In this document: positions 1 through 9,565 of the stretch, one piece after another
Layout: every line of letters begins with the position of its first letter
How positions within the stretch are numbered: the first letter of the stretch is position 1
NCBI RefSeq assembly: GCF_008329715.1
Contig: NZ_VTSR01000009.1
Span: forward strand, 62,001-126,000
Direction of reading: 5' to 3'
Source of the DNA: Gimesia chilikensis
Lineage (GTDB): Bacteria > Planctomycetota > Planctomycetia > Planctomycetales > Planctomycetaceae
DNA: 64,000 bases
Notes under the pieces: model-generated
What the model saw: only the letters and a program-made list of their open reading frames with translations
What the model was told of the DNA's origin: nothing
Database searches by the model: none
Translations under genes and position numbers: made by a program

Positions 1-1
1 G

Positions 2-940
2 AAGCGCGATCATAAAACCGTTCACGCGGTGACCGATGTCAGTTTCACCATCGAACAGGGGGAAATCGTCGCTTTCCTCGGTCCGAATGGCGCAGGCAAA
101 ACCACAACCCTGAAACTTCTTTCAGGCCTGATTTTCCCCTCAGCAGGCGAAGCTACCGTGCTGGGACACGTTCCCTGGAAACGCGAAAACGAATACCGCC
201 GCCGCTTCTCGCTGGTCATGGGACAGAAGAACCAGCTCTGGTGGGACCTTCCGGCACAGGAATCTTTCCGGCTGCACAAAGAGATCTATCGCATCGACCC
301 ACAGCAGTATGATCGCCGGATTGATGAACTCACCAGCCTGCTCGAAGTCAAACATCTGATCGGCCAGCCGGTCCGCGAACTTTCCCTCGGTGAGCGGATG
401 CGCATGGAACTCATCGCCGCCCTGCTGCACCGCCCTGATGTTCTGCTGCTCGACGAACCCACGATCGGCCTGGATGTCGTTTCACAACGCCGCGTGCAGG
501 AGTTTCTGAAATACTACCAGAATGAGCAGAAGACGACGGTCGTACTCACCAGTCATTATATGAAAGATGTGGAAGCCCTCTGCAAACGGGCCATCATCAT
601 CAACCAGGGGAGCATCAAGCACGATGGCCCCTTGAGCGACATTCTCGACCGCTTCAGTAATTACAAAATTATGGACGTCCAGTTTGACGGTGATGACATG
701 CCCCGCGACTTCTCACAATGGGGTGAGGTCCTCGAAAATGAAGCGCCACGCGTGAAACTCAAAGTCCCCCGGAATAAAATTCCGGAGATCCTCTCCAGCC
801 TGCTCGCGAAATACCGAATACTCGATGTCGGCGTCCAGGAACGCCCCCTGGAAGAGGTCATCGCAGAAGTCTTTACCGAACACAAAGAGACGCCGGACTA
901 CCAGCAGGCCCAGAGCCTGGAGCCTACAACAACCGAGTAA
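2..940 (+). CDS. ABC transporter ATP-binding protein (5' partial)
   Basis: ATPase subunit of an ABC-2 type exporter. The reading frame is open to the first base of the window and the upstream residues ([10 protein letters not shown]) read like a normal ABC N-terminus, so the gene starts outside; a GTG at 29 is only an internal candidate. Visible motifs are Walker [10 protein letters not shown], the signature [10 protein letters not shown], Walker B VLLLDEPT and the switch histidine in LTSHY. The long C-terminal part after the nucleotide-binding core resembles the COG4586 group, whose partners are ABC-2 permeases. The permease at 989 follows after 48 bases and is surely its partner. The substrate is unknown; drug or polysaccharide export are both possible. 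Family assignment is confident, function is not. Confidence 0.9.
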   Translation, partial: KRDHKTVHAVTDVSFTIEQGEIVAFLGPNGAGKTTTLKLLSGLIFPSAGEATVLGHVPWKRENEYRRRFSLVMGQKNQLWWDLPAQESFRLHKEIYRIDPQQYDRRIDELTSLLEVKHLIGQPVRELSLGERMRMELIAALLHRPDVLLLDEPTIGLDVVSQRRVQEFLKYYQNEQKTTVVLTSHYMKDVEALCKRAIIINQGSIKHDGPLSDILDRFSNYKIMDVQFDGDDMPRDFSQWGEVLENEAPRVKLKVPRNKIPEILSSLLAKYRILDVGVQERPLEEVIAEVFTEHKETPDYQQAQSLEPTTTE

Positions 941-988
941 CTCCGTCTGCCACCAGTAAACATATTCTTAGCATTTCCATAAAGAACC

Positions 989-1813
989 ATGATCGCCAGC
1001 CTGCGGACCAACTGGATCATCCTCAAAACATCAATCGAAGAACGACTGGTGTACCGGGGAGATTTCGTCTTCGCGACCTTCGTCCGCTTCCTGCCGATCG
1101 TCACTCAGATCTTCCTGTGGGGCGCCATTTACGGCATCCACACGTCTAAGCCGATCAGTAATATTAAAGGCTACAACTACCAGGAAATGGTCGCCTACTA
1201 CCTGCTGGTAATGATCGGACGTGCCTTTTCCAGCATGCCCGGCCTGGCCAACGGCATCGCCAACGATGTGCGGGATGGCACGATTAAAAAATATCTGATT
1301 CAGCCGATCGATATGCTGGGCTATCTCTTCTGGGCCCGCATGGCTCATAAGCTGGTGTACTATATGGTCGCCCTCGGTCCGTTTATCCTGCTCTTCTACC
1401 TCTGTCGGGATTACTTCTCGGGCTGGCCGGATGCCTTTACAATTTTCGCCTGGATCCTCTCCCTGCTGATGGCCTTTCTCGTCGGTTTCCTGATTGAGTC
1501 ACTGATCGGCCTGATTGCGTTCTGGTTCCTGGAAGTCAGCTCGTTGATCTTTATCTATATGATGCTCAACTACTTCCTTTCGGGCCACATGATCCCCTTG
1601 GATCTCTTTCCGGAACCGCTGAGTCAGTGGATGCAGCTGCTGCCATTCAAATACCTGGCCTACTTTCCCGGGACCGTCATTCTGGGGAAATATACCCATC
1701 AGGAACTGATCATCGAATTGTCCATTGAAGTGGTCTGGATTGTCGTCCTGTTTTCTCTGAATCGGATCGCCTTCCAGCGGGGCATCCGCCGTTACAGTGC
1801 CTTCGGTGGTTAA
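989..1813 (+). CDS. ABC-2 type transporter permease
   Basis: Integral membrane subunit of 274 residues that should pair with the ATPase just upstream. The sequence starts with a short cytoplasmic stretch ([23 protein letters not shown]) and then shows about six hydrophobic segments, as in the COG4587-type ABC-2 permeases. Related systems usually encode two different permeases (COG4587 and COG3694). Only one lies downstream here, so the second is either upstream of the window or absent, in which case the pump would be a homodimer. The ATG is the first in frame and no strong Shine-Dalgarno sequence is visible. Cargo cannot be read from the sequence. Confidence 0.88.
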   Translation: MIASLRTNWIILKTSIEERLVYRGDFVFATFVRFLPIVTQIFLWGAIYGIHTSKPISNIKGYNYQEMVAYYLLVMIGRAFSSMPGLANGIANDVRDGTIKKYLIQPIDMLGYLFWARMAHKLVYYMVALGPFILLFYLCRDYFSGWPDAFTIFAWILSLLMAFLVGFLIESLIGLIAFWFLEVSSLIFIYMMLNYFLSGHMIPLDLFPEPLSQWMQLLPFKYLAYFPGTVILGKYTHQELIIELSIEVVWIVVLFSLNRIAFQRGIRRYSAFGG

Positions 1814-2223
1814 ACTCAGCAATCACCGCCCCGAGGGGCGCTCTAAAACCACCCCGCAGGCCTGTTCTACCCCCTGGAATCACTGGTTTCCACACCCTCT
1901 GAGCGAAACTTTAACATTTCCCCCTTAGACGGATCGGCCCCACTCTGCTAGAATGCTGGCATGGATGTGGTGTACTTCCGACATCTGCGACACCTCGCCA
2001 GAAAGTGAGTCGCGACATCCCTCGAAATCACGAACTCGAAGACACACTGCTGTGTCTCCCCGTTGTGAACCCGCCAGAGAGCCTCACAAGACGCTTGCAG
2101 GACTCGGACTGATCCCGCCGAATCAGACATGCTGATCCTGAATTGTGAGCGGAAACCGTTTCTGTTTCCGAACGAAAGACTGGTACAACGTCCGGCAATC
2201 TGTCCTAACCTGAATTAAAACGA
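1814..2223. other. Intergenic region before the MFS gene
   Basis: 410 bases with no convincing gene; the 60-residue frames on both strands have no recognisable composition or ribosome site. A GC-rich hairpin (CGCCCC/GGGGCG, near 1837-1850) could end the ABC operon, but it lacks a T tract. Confidence 0.5.
1925..1954 (+). promoter_or_regulatory. Candidate sigma-70-type promoter
   Basis: TTAGAC at 1925-1930, an 18-base spacer and TAGAAT at 1949-1954. The same CTGCTAGAAT string appears before proS (14173-14182). It would give a leader of about 260 bases to the MFS gene. The -35 match is weak, so this is a suggestion only. Confidence 0.35.
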
Positions 2224-3480
2224 ATGTCTATCACACCTGTAATTCCCTCAGATGAAGAGGAACCTATATACAACCGGCTGTTCTGGTTCTGTTACCTGGC
2301 CAACGTGCTGCTGGTGACCGCAAATGCAATCACCTTCCGCTTCGCGGATCTGGTTACCTACCTGGGCGGTACCGAAGAGCGCGTCGGTGATATTGTCAGT
2401 TGCGGCGTCTTCGTCGCCTTAATCGGCCGTTTCTTTCTCGGTCAGGGCATCGACCGCTACGGTGTGAGAAAACTCTGGGCCCTGTCTGCAGCAATTTTCG
2501 TCGTCGGAACCGGCGGCATGACACTTTGTCGTAGCCTGGGCTGGGAAATCTTCGCCTTGCGAATGTGCTTTGCGACCGGTATCGCAGGCATGTTTACCTG
2601 CTCCGTCGTACATATCCAGCAGAAAGTCCCACATCACAGGCGGACCGAAGTCATTGGCAGCCTGGGTAGCAGCGGATTCGTCGGTATGATCCTGGGAACC
2701 CAGGTCAGTGACCTCATGATGCGCTGGCTCCCCGCCGGCAATGCCCAGTTTTACGCCCTGTTCGGTATCCCTGCATTCCTGGGCTTCAGTTACTTCCTGA
2801 TCGTCCTGTACGTCACTCACAACGATGTCCACCGCAGACCACAGGTCACCCCTGCTGCACACCAGCTCCTGTTCCGCTACTGGCCGGGCCAGGTGATGGT
2901 GGTTGCAATCATGATGGGCCTCAGCTTTACCGTGATCAGCGTCTTTTTAACCCGCTTCGTCTCTCAACGTGGACTGGGCGGGATCGGGACATTCTTCCTG
3001 GGTTATGCGATTTCAGCCTTCTTCATTCGCATCTACACCCGCCGCTGGGGAACGACGGTAGGTCGGACCAAAATGATCACCATGGGCCTGATGGGGCACG
3101 CGATCGGACATACGATCCTGCCATCCATCACTCAGGAATGGATGCTGATTGGCCCCGCGATTCTCTGTGGCTTCGGACACGCTCTGCTCTTCCCGGCCGT
3201 GGTCTCCCTCGGAACGGAATCGTTTCCGCCCCAATATCGTGGGACGGGAACGACGATTGTGCTGGGCTTTTTCGACGCAGGTGCGATTATCTTCGCTCCG
3301 ATCCTCGGGGGCATCATCGATAACTGGGGCTTCTACCCCATGTTCTACACGTCTGCCTCAGTCATGACGTGTACAGCACTGGTCTACACGCTGACGACGA
3401 ATCACAGCATCAGCAAGGACAGCGCGGTCCCCGCGCCGAAGCAGGAACTCTGCACCGTCATGGACGATTCCGGCGATTGA
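2224..3480 (+). CDS. MFS transporter
   Basis: Twelve-helix major facilitator superfamily permease of 418 residues, the normal family length. The loop between helices 2 and 3 carries the MFS motif A (GQGIDRYGVRKL), and a long polar loop with several arginines and histidines sits in the middle between the two six-helix halves. The N-terminus is short and acidic with no signal peptide, as expected. It stands alone between the ABC operon and the small minus-strand gene, so neighbours give no hint about the substrate. No particular MFS subfamily can be named from sequence reading alone. Confidence 0.88.
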   Translation: MSITPVIPSDEEEPIYNRLFWFCYLANVLLVTANAITFRFADLVTYLGGTEERVGDIVSCGVFVALIGRFFLGQGIDRYGVRKLWALSAAIFVVGTGGMTLCRSLGWEIFALRMCFATGIAGMFTCSVVHIQQKVPHHRRTEVIGSLGSSGFVGMILGTQVSDLMMRWLPAGNAQFYALFGIPAFLGFSYFLIVLYVTHNDVHRRPQVTPAAHQLLFRYWPGQVMVVAIMMGLSFTVISVFLTRFVSQRGLGGIGTFFLGYAISAFFIRIYTRRWGTTVGRTKMITMGLMGHAIGHTILPSITQEWMLIGPAILCGFGHALLFPAVVSLGTESFPPQYRGTGTTIVLGFFDAGAIIFAPILGGIIDNWGFYPMFYTSASVMTCTALVYTLTTNHSISKDSAVPAPKQELCTVMDDSGD

Positions 3481-3497
3481 GTTCCTGCCGGAGTTCG

Positions 3498-3764
3498 CTA
3501 GCGAATCGCCCCGGACTCCAGATCCTTGACGACTTCTGCCAGGATGGCTGGATCGGCGGACTTCAGAACATGATCAATGCGGGTCGGAGGGACATTCAGG
3601 CGTTCCATGATCTCCTGAGCTTTCTCCCACAGCTTCTGTTTCTTTTTGCCTTCCGTCAAAAACAGATTGGTACAGAGCTCAGACAATCGTTGCTGATCAA
3701 TCGAATCCCGATTGTCATAGTAACGTTTGATCACATCCTTTTGATAATTTGAATATTCTGGCAT
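3498..3764 (-). CDS. Small conserved-looking protein, 88 aa
   Basis: I do not recognise a named family. The protein is hydrophilic and looks alpha-helical, with a charged middle (EGKKKQKLWEKAQEIMERL) followed by NVPPTRIDHVLKSADPAILAEVVKDLE. It has no signal peptide or membrane segment, so it should be cytoplasmic. Composition is even and protein-like, unlike the shadow frames nearby, and an AGGAG sits about 13 bases before the ATG. It converges on the MFS gene, 17 bases away. I believe it is real, but its role is open. Confidence 0.65.
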   Translation of the reverse strand: MPEYSNYQKDVIKRYYDNRDSIDQQRLSELCTNLFLTEGKKKQKLWEKAQEIMERLNVPPTRIDHVLKSADPAILAEVVKDLESGAIR

Positions 3765-4298
3765 CGGAAAGACTTAACTCCTGAGATCTTTTTCCCAAAA
3801 AATTTAACGCAAAACGGGAAGGGCCCCTGTCCCGGGCGGGGTGATTGAAGACTTATATCGGTTTGAATTATCGCAGGTCTGACTACAATTTCTACTCAAC
3901 CTGCAGGTTTTGAAAAATTGGGATTTCCGCACTTTTTTCAAGTGCAAGTTCCTTAAACCAGCTATAATAATGAATTTCCGACAATTAGAGGGAGAGATTT
4001 GCGGTAGAACCCGCATTTCCCCAAAATCAACTTAACTGGACTAACACTCCCAAAATAAATATTACTCCCGAATAGTCCGACTTAAAAAAAATAATTGCAT
4101 CATGAGCGCGAGATCACAAGACATGATGTAGTAAATAAAGAGAATGGCCGAAATTTCTGATAAGTTGACTCACAGATTTGCTGTGAGTAACATTTTAACT
4201 GGTTTAACTTGATTTCATTGTAACGCAGCGCCGTTACTCACAACTGGTTAAATAAAATATTAGAAACGTGCTGGTAGTTTATTAGACCGGAGCTCAAC
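3765..4298. other. Regulatory intergenic region before the desaturase
   Basis: 534 bases without a convincing gene. It holds a small hairpin (GCACTT/AAGTGC at 3929-3945), a perfect TATAAT at 3963-3968 without a good -35, and the desaturase promoter/operator described separately. The 70-residue minus-strand frame at 3804-4016 is cysteine- and serine-rich and looks non-coding. Confidence 0.6.
4164..4252 (+). promoter_or_regulatory. Desaturase promoter with embedded operator-like palindrome
   Basis: TTGACT (4165-4170), a 17-base spacer and TAACAT (4188-4193) form a near-consensus promoter. Inside it lies the inverted repeat ACTCACAG (4168-4175) / CTGTGAGT (4181-4188). A third copy of the half-site, GTTACTCACA, lies at 4233-4242 in the presumed leader and is exactly complementary to 4182-4191. 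AACTGGTTTAA (4197-4207) and AACTGGTTAAA (4242-4252) are near-direct repeats. A repressor blocking polymerase is the simplest reading; alternative RNA pairing in the leader is another. Confidence 0.6.
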
Positions 4299-5363
4299 GT
4301 GTCCGTAACACAATTCACCGAACAGGAATTAAAAGCACTAGAAGAAAAAACGACCATCCCTCGTTTTTTGTTCCTGCCTGTCGGATTGATCGCAATCTGG
4401 TGTCTTGCCGTTTACTGGCCCACTGATGCCATCAGCTGGCAGATCTTTCTGACACTGTTTATCTCTTACTGTCTGTTCTGCTGGACCAGTTGCTTCCACG
4501 AATGTTCTCACCATACGCTCTCCGGCTCCAAGAATGCGAGCATCTGGCTGGGGCGGATTCTGGGAACAGCGATGTTCGTGCCCTATACGGTTTACCGTGA
4601 GAGTCATATTCGCCACCACGCCTACCTGAATAAACCGAGCGACTGGGAACTCTGGCCCTATTCTGACCCGAACACATCACTCCGCTTTCGCAGAGTATTT
4701 GTCTGGTTCGACCTGGCTCTGGGTCTGTTCATGGCCCCGTTCATTTACGGTCGCATCTTCTGGCACAAAGATTCTCCACTGACCGATCCCAAACTCCGTC
4801 GAACCATTCGCTACGAATACGCGGCGATTGTGATCTTCTGGGGTTCCGTGATCGCTCTCTGCGGCTACTACGGTGCACTCATCGGTCTGCTGCGTGTCTG
4901 GGTTCTGCCCCACTATCTCGCAGGGATCTACCAGAATACCCGTAAGTTCACAGAACATCTCGGAATGAGCAGCTACGATCCCATGCTGGGAACCCGTACG
5001 GTCGTGGGAAATAATATCATCACGAAGCTCTGCACCTACTTCAACTTTGACATCTTTGTACACGGACCGCATCACCGCCATCCGAAAATCGCCCACAACC
5101 TGCTCCTGCAGAAAATGGATGATTACAAAGAACAGAACCCCGATGTCAAATACCCGGTCTTCACGACCTACTGGAGCGCCATCATCGACATGGCTCCCTC
5201 CTTCTTCAAACAACCAGGTGTCGGCATGAATGCCGGAGCACCAGCGCCAGGCAAGGAAAAGAAACAGATCGACAACTTCGTCGGCGACGTTGCTCAGGAA
5301 GTTCTGGCAGACACTGACTATGTTTCCAAAAAAGAACAGAAGACGAACGCTTCCGGTTCTTAA
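4299..5363 (+). CDS. Membrane fatty acid desaturase family protein
   Basis: Di-iron membrane desaturase of 354 residues, expected to introduce double bonds into membrane acyl chains, or hydroxylate a lipid, at the cytoplasmic face of the membrane. The three histidine boxes are visible: HECSHH around residue 67, HIRHH around residue 103 and HGPHHRHP around residue 257, with hydrophobic helix pairs between them. The start is GTG at 4299, supported by GGAG seven bases upstream. The C-terminus is a polar lysine-rich tail. The gene is alone, behind a promoter containing a palindrome, so its expression is probably switched, perhaps by temperature or fatty acids. Carotenoid or sphingolipid substrates cannot be excluded. 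Confidence 0.88.
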   Translation: MSVTQFTEQELKALEEKTTIPRFLFLPVGLIAIWCLAVYWPTDAISWQIFLTLFISYCLFCWTSCFHECSHHTLSGSKNASIWLGRILGTAMFVPYTVYRESHIRHHAYLNKPSDWELWPYSDPNTSLRFRRVFVWFDLALGLFMAPFIYGRIFWHKDSPLTDPKLRRTIRYEYAAIVIFWGSVIALCGYYGALIGLLRVWVLPHYLAGIYQNTRKFTEHLGMSSYDPMLGTRTVVGNNIITKLCTYFNFDIFVHGPHHRHPKIAHNLLLQKMDDYKEQNPDVKYPVFTTYWSAIIDMAPSFFKQPGVGMNAGAPAPGKEKKQIDNFVGDVAQEVLADTDYVSKKEQKTNASGS

Positions 5364-5442
5364 GCTTGCCTGAAACGCTCTTTTTCTACTGGTGGTGATT
5401 CGAGCCACTTTGCAGAAAGCTGAACGGAAGAAACCAGCTTCA

Positions 5443-5472
5443 GCGTAGCCGAAAATACCTTCCCGGCTACGC
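5443..5472. terminator. Hairpin between convergent genes
   Basis: GCGTAGCCG (5443-5451) pairs with CGGCTACGC (5464-5472) across a 12-base loop, between the ends of the desaturase and gcvT. There is no T tract on either side, so it may be a weak terminator or only an RNA-stabilising hairpin. Confidence 0.4.
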
Positions 5473-5487
5473 GTGACCTGTGGTTCT

Positions 5488-6585
5488 CTAAGTGTCGCGC
5501 TTGTAGAACGGCAGTGCGGTCACTTTTACCGGAAATCGCTTACCGCGGATATCCGCTTCCAGCACCTGTCCTGGTTCTGCATACGCGGCTTCGACATAAG
5601 CCATGCCGAGTGGCAGATCCAGCGTCGGTGAGAAGGACCCAGACGTCACGACGCCCACCTTCTGATCGCCATCGTACAGCTCTGCACCTTCGCGTGCCGC
5701 CCGTTTCCCTTCCAGGGTGAAACCAATGCGTACCTTACGATCTTCACGAGCCTTGGCGGCGATCAATGCCTCTTTACCTACGAAATCAGCCGCCTGCAGC
5801 TTCACAGCGAAGTTGAGGCCCGCTGTAAAGGGATCGGTCTCTTCGTCCAGTTCGTGCCCATACAGGGGCATAGCGGCCTCCAGACGGAGCGTATCGCGGC
5901 ATCCCAGCCCCGCAGGAACCAGTCCTGCACTCTGACCGTCGGCCATCAGTCGTTCCCAGAGTGCCAGACCTTCAGCCTGATCAACAACGACCTCGAAGCC
6001 GTCTTCCCCGGTATATCCGGTCCGACTCACGAGAGCATCCACGCCCAGCACTTTGGTTTCCACGCCGTAATAATATTTGATTTCGCTCAGCTCCGCCTCA
6101 GCCAGTGGATTCAGAATTCCCAGCGAAGCAGGTCCCTGCAGGGCCAGCATGAACTTCTCGCAGGTCATGTCATCGATCTGCACATCGAAGCCTTCCCGCC
6201 GCTGTTCGATCCAGTCGACGATTTTCAGACGATTGGATGCATTCACAACCAGCAGATAGAAATCGGAAAATCGATAGACCAGTACGTCATCCAGTATCCC
6301 CCCGGATGCATTGGTCACCAGCGAGTAGCGGATCTGTCCCGGCTTTAGTGATTCGACGTTATTCGTCAGCAGATGATCCAGGAAGCGGCATGCATCCGGA
6401 CCACTGAAAAAGAGCCGCCCCATGTGGGCGATGTCAAACAAACCTGCCGCCTGGCGTACCGCGTGATGCTCATCGGTGATATTCGTATACAGCAGAGGCA
6501 TTTCCCAGCCGGCGAAATCGACCATTCGGCCGCCATGATCAACGTGCCACTGGTGGCAGGCAGTAGTGAGTAAAGATTCAGACAC
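5488..6585 (-). CDS. gcvT: Glycine cleavage system T protein (aminomethyltransferase)
   Basis: Transfers the methylene group from aminomethyl-lipoyl H protein to tetrahydrofolate, releasing ammonia. At 365 residues it has the usual length. Family landmarks are the N-terminal HVDHGGRMVDFAGWEMPL, DIAHMGRLFFSG, the GGILDDVLVYR segment with the conserved Asp, VVNASNRLK, and RTGYTGEDGFE before the C-terminal beta-barrel. The ATG at 6585 fits the family N-terminus. gcvH and gcvP are not in the window; the gene sits alone, convergent with the desaturase and downstream of the sdh terminator. Confidence 0.95.
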   Translation of the reverse strand: MSESLLTTACHQWHVDHGGRMVDFAGWEMPLLYTNITDEHHAVRQAAGLFDIAHMGRLFFSGPDACRFLDHLLTNNVESLKPGQIRYSLVTNASGGILDDVLVYRFSDFYLLVVNASNRLKIVDWIEQRREGFDVQIDDMTCEKFMLALQGPASLGILNPLAEAELSEIKYYYGVETKVLGVDALVSRTGYTGEDGFEVVVDQAEGLALWERLMADGQSAGLVPAGLGCRDTLRLEAAMPLYGHELDEETDPFTAGLNFAVKLQAADFVGKEALIAAKAREDRKVRIGFTLEGKRAAREGAELYDGDQKVGVVTSGSFSPTLDLPLGMAYVEAAYAEPGQVLEADIRGKRFPVKVTALPFYKRDT

Positions 6586-6740
6586 AGCTCTCTCTTCTGA
6601 CTTTAAAATGGGGACTGATAAAGGGGAATTCAGGCGCTGTCGACTATTGTGGAACTTCCCGGACTATCTCGCAATCAACAGACTCCGCGAATCTTAAAAA
6701 TCCTAATTTAATCAAAACCAACTGCCGACCCCCTATAAAA

Positions 6741-6771
6741 AAAGCGAGGGTCCCGCAGGTCCCCTCGCTTT
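6741..6771 (-). terminator. Rho-independent terminator of sdhCAB
   Basis: A ten-base stem, AAAGCGAGGG (6741-6750) / CCCTCGCTTT (6762-6771), followed on the minus strand by a run of seven T residues and TATAGGGGG. It lies about 25 bases beyond the sdhB stop codon. Confidence 0.85.
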
Positions 6772-6795
6772 GTGAAAGATCATTCCGTCGTGTGC

Positions 6796-7557
6796 TTAGT
6801 CTTTTGCACACAGCTTTGCACGCAGGTATTCGCGGTTCAGACGGGCAATGTTGGAAACCGAAATCTCTGCGGGACATGCAGCCGAACACTCTTCCGTATT
6901 CGTACAGTTTCCAAAGCCTTCTTCGTCCATCTGGGCGACCATGTTCTGCACACGGCTCGCACGCTCGGGAGCCCCCTGAGGCAGTGTCGACAGATGTGAC
7001 ACCTTCGCAGAAACAAACAGCATGGCTGAAGCATTCTTACAGGCGGCCACACAGGCACCACAGCCAATACAGGCTGCGGCATCCATGGCTGTCTCCTGGA
7101 CCGGCAGAGGAACGGGAATATTGTTCGCATCGGGAGCATTCCCGGTATTGACCGAGATAAAGCCCCCCTTCTCGATGATCCGGTCAAAAGCACTGCGATC
7201 GACGACCAGGTCGCGAATCACAGGAAATGCCTGCGACCGCCAGGGCTCAATCACGATCGTGTCGCCATTCTTGAACCGCCGCATATGCAGCTGACAGGTG
7301 GTTGTGCCTGAATCCGGACCATGTGCCTGCCCGTTGATCATCAGGCTGCACATCCCGCAGATCCCTTCACGACAGTCATGGTCAAAGGCAACCATCTCTT
7401 CGCCCTGCTGCAGCAGTTGCTCATTCAACACGTCCAGCATTTCCAGGAAGGACATATGCGTGGAGATGTCGGTAAGTTTGTAATCGACATAACGCCCGAC
7501 GGCATCGGGGCCAGGCTGGCGCCAGATTCTGAGCGTCAGATCCAGAGTCTCGCTCAT
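6796..7557 (-). CDS. sdhB: Succinate dehydrogenase iron-sulfur subunit
   Basis: Electron-transfer subunit of complex II, carrying [2Fe-2S], [4Fe-4S] and [3Fe-4S] clusters. The N-terminal ferredoxin domain shows [15 protein letters not shown] followed by CQLHM. The C-terminal domain shows [11 protein letters not shown] and a second cysteine group around [12 protein letters not shown]. The length of 253 residues is normal. Its ATG overlaps the sdhA stop by one base (TAATG), a sign of translational coupling. It is the last gene of sdhCAB and is followed by a strong terminator. Confidence 0.95.
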   Translation of the reverse strand: MSETLDLTLRIWRQPGPDAVGRYVDYKLTDISTHMSFLEMLDVLNEQLLQQGEEMVAFDHDCREGICGMCSLMINGQAHGPDSGTTTCQLHMRRFKNGDTIVIEPWRSQAFPVIRDLVVDRSAFDRIIEKGGFISVNTGNAPDANNIPVPLPVQETAMDAAACIGCGACVAACKNASAMLFVSAKVSHLSTLPQGAPERASRVQNMVAQMDEEGFGNCTNTEECSAACPAEISVSNIARLNREYLRAKLCAKD

Positions 7558-9488
7558 TATTTATAACTCCTCGTAGCCAGAGGTACTTCAGTAAATTCTA
7601 ATTGTTCTCGGTGTTCGACCGGCTCATTGCCGACCCCTGTGAATTCCCAGGCAGCCACGTGACAGAAATTTTCATCGTCACGCAACGCTTCGTTTTCTGG
7701 AGTCTGATGTTCTTCGCGGAAGTGACCACCGCAGGATTCTTCCCGCACGAGGGCATCTCGCACCATCAACTCACCAAATTCCAGGAAGTCTGCCAGACGA
7801 CCAGCGTGTTCCAGGTTCTGATTCAACTGCTCGCCCTCGCCCAGCACTTTCACGCTCGACCAGAACTCATCCCGCAGATCACGAATCTTGCCCATGGCTG
7901 TTTCCAGCCCCTGGCGTTCGCGAGACATACCACAGTATTCCCAGAGGATGTGTCCCAGTTCGCGATGGATGCTGTCAGACGAACGCGTTCCATTGACTCC
8001 CAGAATCTTTGAGTTTCTGTCCTGGGCATTCGCCAAAGCTGCCTTGAACGCCTCATCCTCGGTTGAAACCTCAGGCAGACTGTTGGAGGCCAGGAAGTGA
8101 CCGGTTGTGTAAGGAGCGACGAAGTAACCGTCTGCCAGCCCCTGCATCAAAGCAGACGCTCCCAGCCGGTTGGCACCGTGGTCCGAGAAGTTCGCTTCGC
8201 CCAGCACGAACAGACCGGGAATCGTACTCTGCAGATGATAGTCCACCCACAGTCCCCCCATCGTATAGTGCACAGCGGGATAAATCCGCATCGGCACTTC
8301 GTAAGGGTTTTCGCCGGTAATCTTGTGATACATATGGAACAGGTTGCCGTACTTCGTTTCGATGACGTGTCTTCCGTCGTGGATAATTGCATCCCGGAAA
8401 TCCAGGAAGACTGCCTGTCCGGTCGAACCGACACCGTAACCGGCATCGCAGCGTTCCTTGGCTGCACGAGATGCCACGTCACGAGGCACCAGGTTACCGA
8501 AGGCGGGATAACGTCGTTCCAGGTAATAGTCCCGTTCTTCATCAGGAATTTCATTACCGCGACGCTTATCATCAGCTGATTTGGGAACCCAGACCCGGCC
8601 GTCGTTTCGCAGACTTTCACTCATCAAAGTCAGCTTGGACTGGTAATCGCCACTCACGGGGATACATGTCGGGTGGATCTGTGTGTAACAGGGATTCGCA
8701 AAGAACGCCCCCCGTTTATGACACCGCCAGGCGGCGGTCACATTCGAACCCTTCGCGTTAGTCGAAAGGTAGAAGGCGTTTCCGTAACCACCGGTCGCCA
8801 GCAATACACAGTCGGCCGAATAGGTCTCGAACTCACCGGTGATCAGATTACGGACGATAATCCCCCGGGCCACGCCGTCGACCACAACCAGGTCCAGCAT
8901 TTCGCGTCGCGGGAACAGCTTGACACGTCCGGTTCCCACCTGCCGCATCAAAGCACTGTAAGCCCCCAGCAGCAACTGCTGTCCGGTCTGCCCGCGGGCA
9001 TAAAAGGTACGGGATACCTGGGCCCCACCGAAGGACCGGTTGGCCAGCAACCCGCCGTAGTCACGGGCAAAAGGCACGCCCTGGGCCGCACACTGGTCGA
9101 TGATGTTGTTACTGACCTGGGCCAGTCGATGCACGTTGGCTTCACGGCTCCGGAAGTCGCCCCCCTTCACCGTATCGTAGAACAGACGCCAGACGCTGTC
9201 GCCGTCATTAGGATAGTTCTTGGCGGCGTTAATCCCCCCCTGGGCGGCAATACTGTGAGCCCGACGGGGAGAGTCCTGAAAACAGAACGATTGTACCTGG
9301 TAGCCCAGTTCAGCCAGTGAGGCAGCAGCAGAAGCCCCTGCCAGACCGGTTCCCACCACAATGATCTTTTTCTTCCGTTTATTCGCCGGGTTAACCAGCT
9401 TCATCTCCTGCTTACAACGATCCCATTTTTCGGCCATGGGACCTTCAGGAACTCGAGAATTCAAAACCGTCGTAGCCGACTCGGCCAT
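7557..9488 (-). CDS. sdhA: Succinate dehydrogenase flavoprotein subunit
   Basis: Catalytic FAD subunit oxidising succinate to fumarate. The dinucleotide-binding motif [19 protein letters not shown] is near the N-terminus, followed by the FAD-attachment region [15 protein letters not shown], the active-site region HPTCIP, and the late motif [23 protein letters not shown] place the start at the ATG at 9488 (MAESATT, 643 residues) because AAGG lies eight bases before it; a TTG at 9503 would add five residues but sits on top of this ribosome site. The length fits the SdhA group that pairs with a single cytochrome b subunit. Confidence 0.95.
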   Translation of the reverse strand: MAESATTVLNSRVPEGPMAEKWDRCKQEMKLVNPANKRKKKIIVVGTGLAGASAAASLAELGYQVQSFCFQDSPRRAHSIAAQGGINAAKNYPNDGDSVWRLFYDTVKGGDFRSREANVHRLAQVSNNIIDQCAAQGVPFARDYGGLLANRSFGGAQVSRTFYARGQTGQQLLLGAYSALMRQVGTGRVKLFPRREMLDLVVVDGVARGIIVRNLITGEFETYSADCVLLATGGYGNAFYLSTNAKGSNVTAAWRCHKRGAFFANPCYTQIHPTCIPVSGDYQSKLTLMSESLRNDGRVWVPKSADDKRRGNEIPDEERDYYLERRYPAFGNLVPRDVASRAAKERCDAGYGVGSTGQAVFLDFRDAIIHDGRHVIETKYGNLFHMYHKITGENPYEVPMRIYPAVHYTMGGLWVDYHLQSTIPGLFVLGEANFSDHGANRLGASALMQGLADGYFVAPYTTGHFLASNSLPEVSTEDEAFKAALANAQDRNSKILGVNGTRSSDSIHRELGHILWEYCGMSRERQGLETAMGKIRDLRDEFWSSVKVLGEGEQLNQNLEHAGRLADFLEFGELMVRDALVREESCGGHFREEHQTPENEALRDDENFCHVAAWEFTGVGNEPVEHREQLEFTEVPLATRSYK

Positions 9489-9565
9489 GATATCTACCTT
9501 CAAAACGGAACGTGTGAAACTATCTATTGGATGGTGCTAAACAGACGCAAATGACTGGCGGAAGG

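Noticed and set aside
1953..2135. 60-residue frame before the MFS gene
   Set aside because: It overlaps the candidate promoter and is rich in Ser, Pro, Arg and Cys without any motif.
3804..4016. 70-residue minus-strand frame
   Set aside because: Composition is unlike protein, no ribosome site, and it overlaps probable regulatory DNA.
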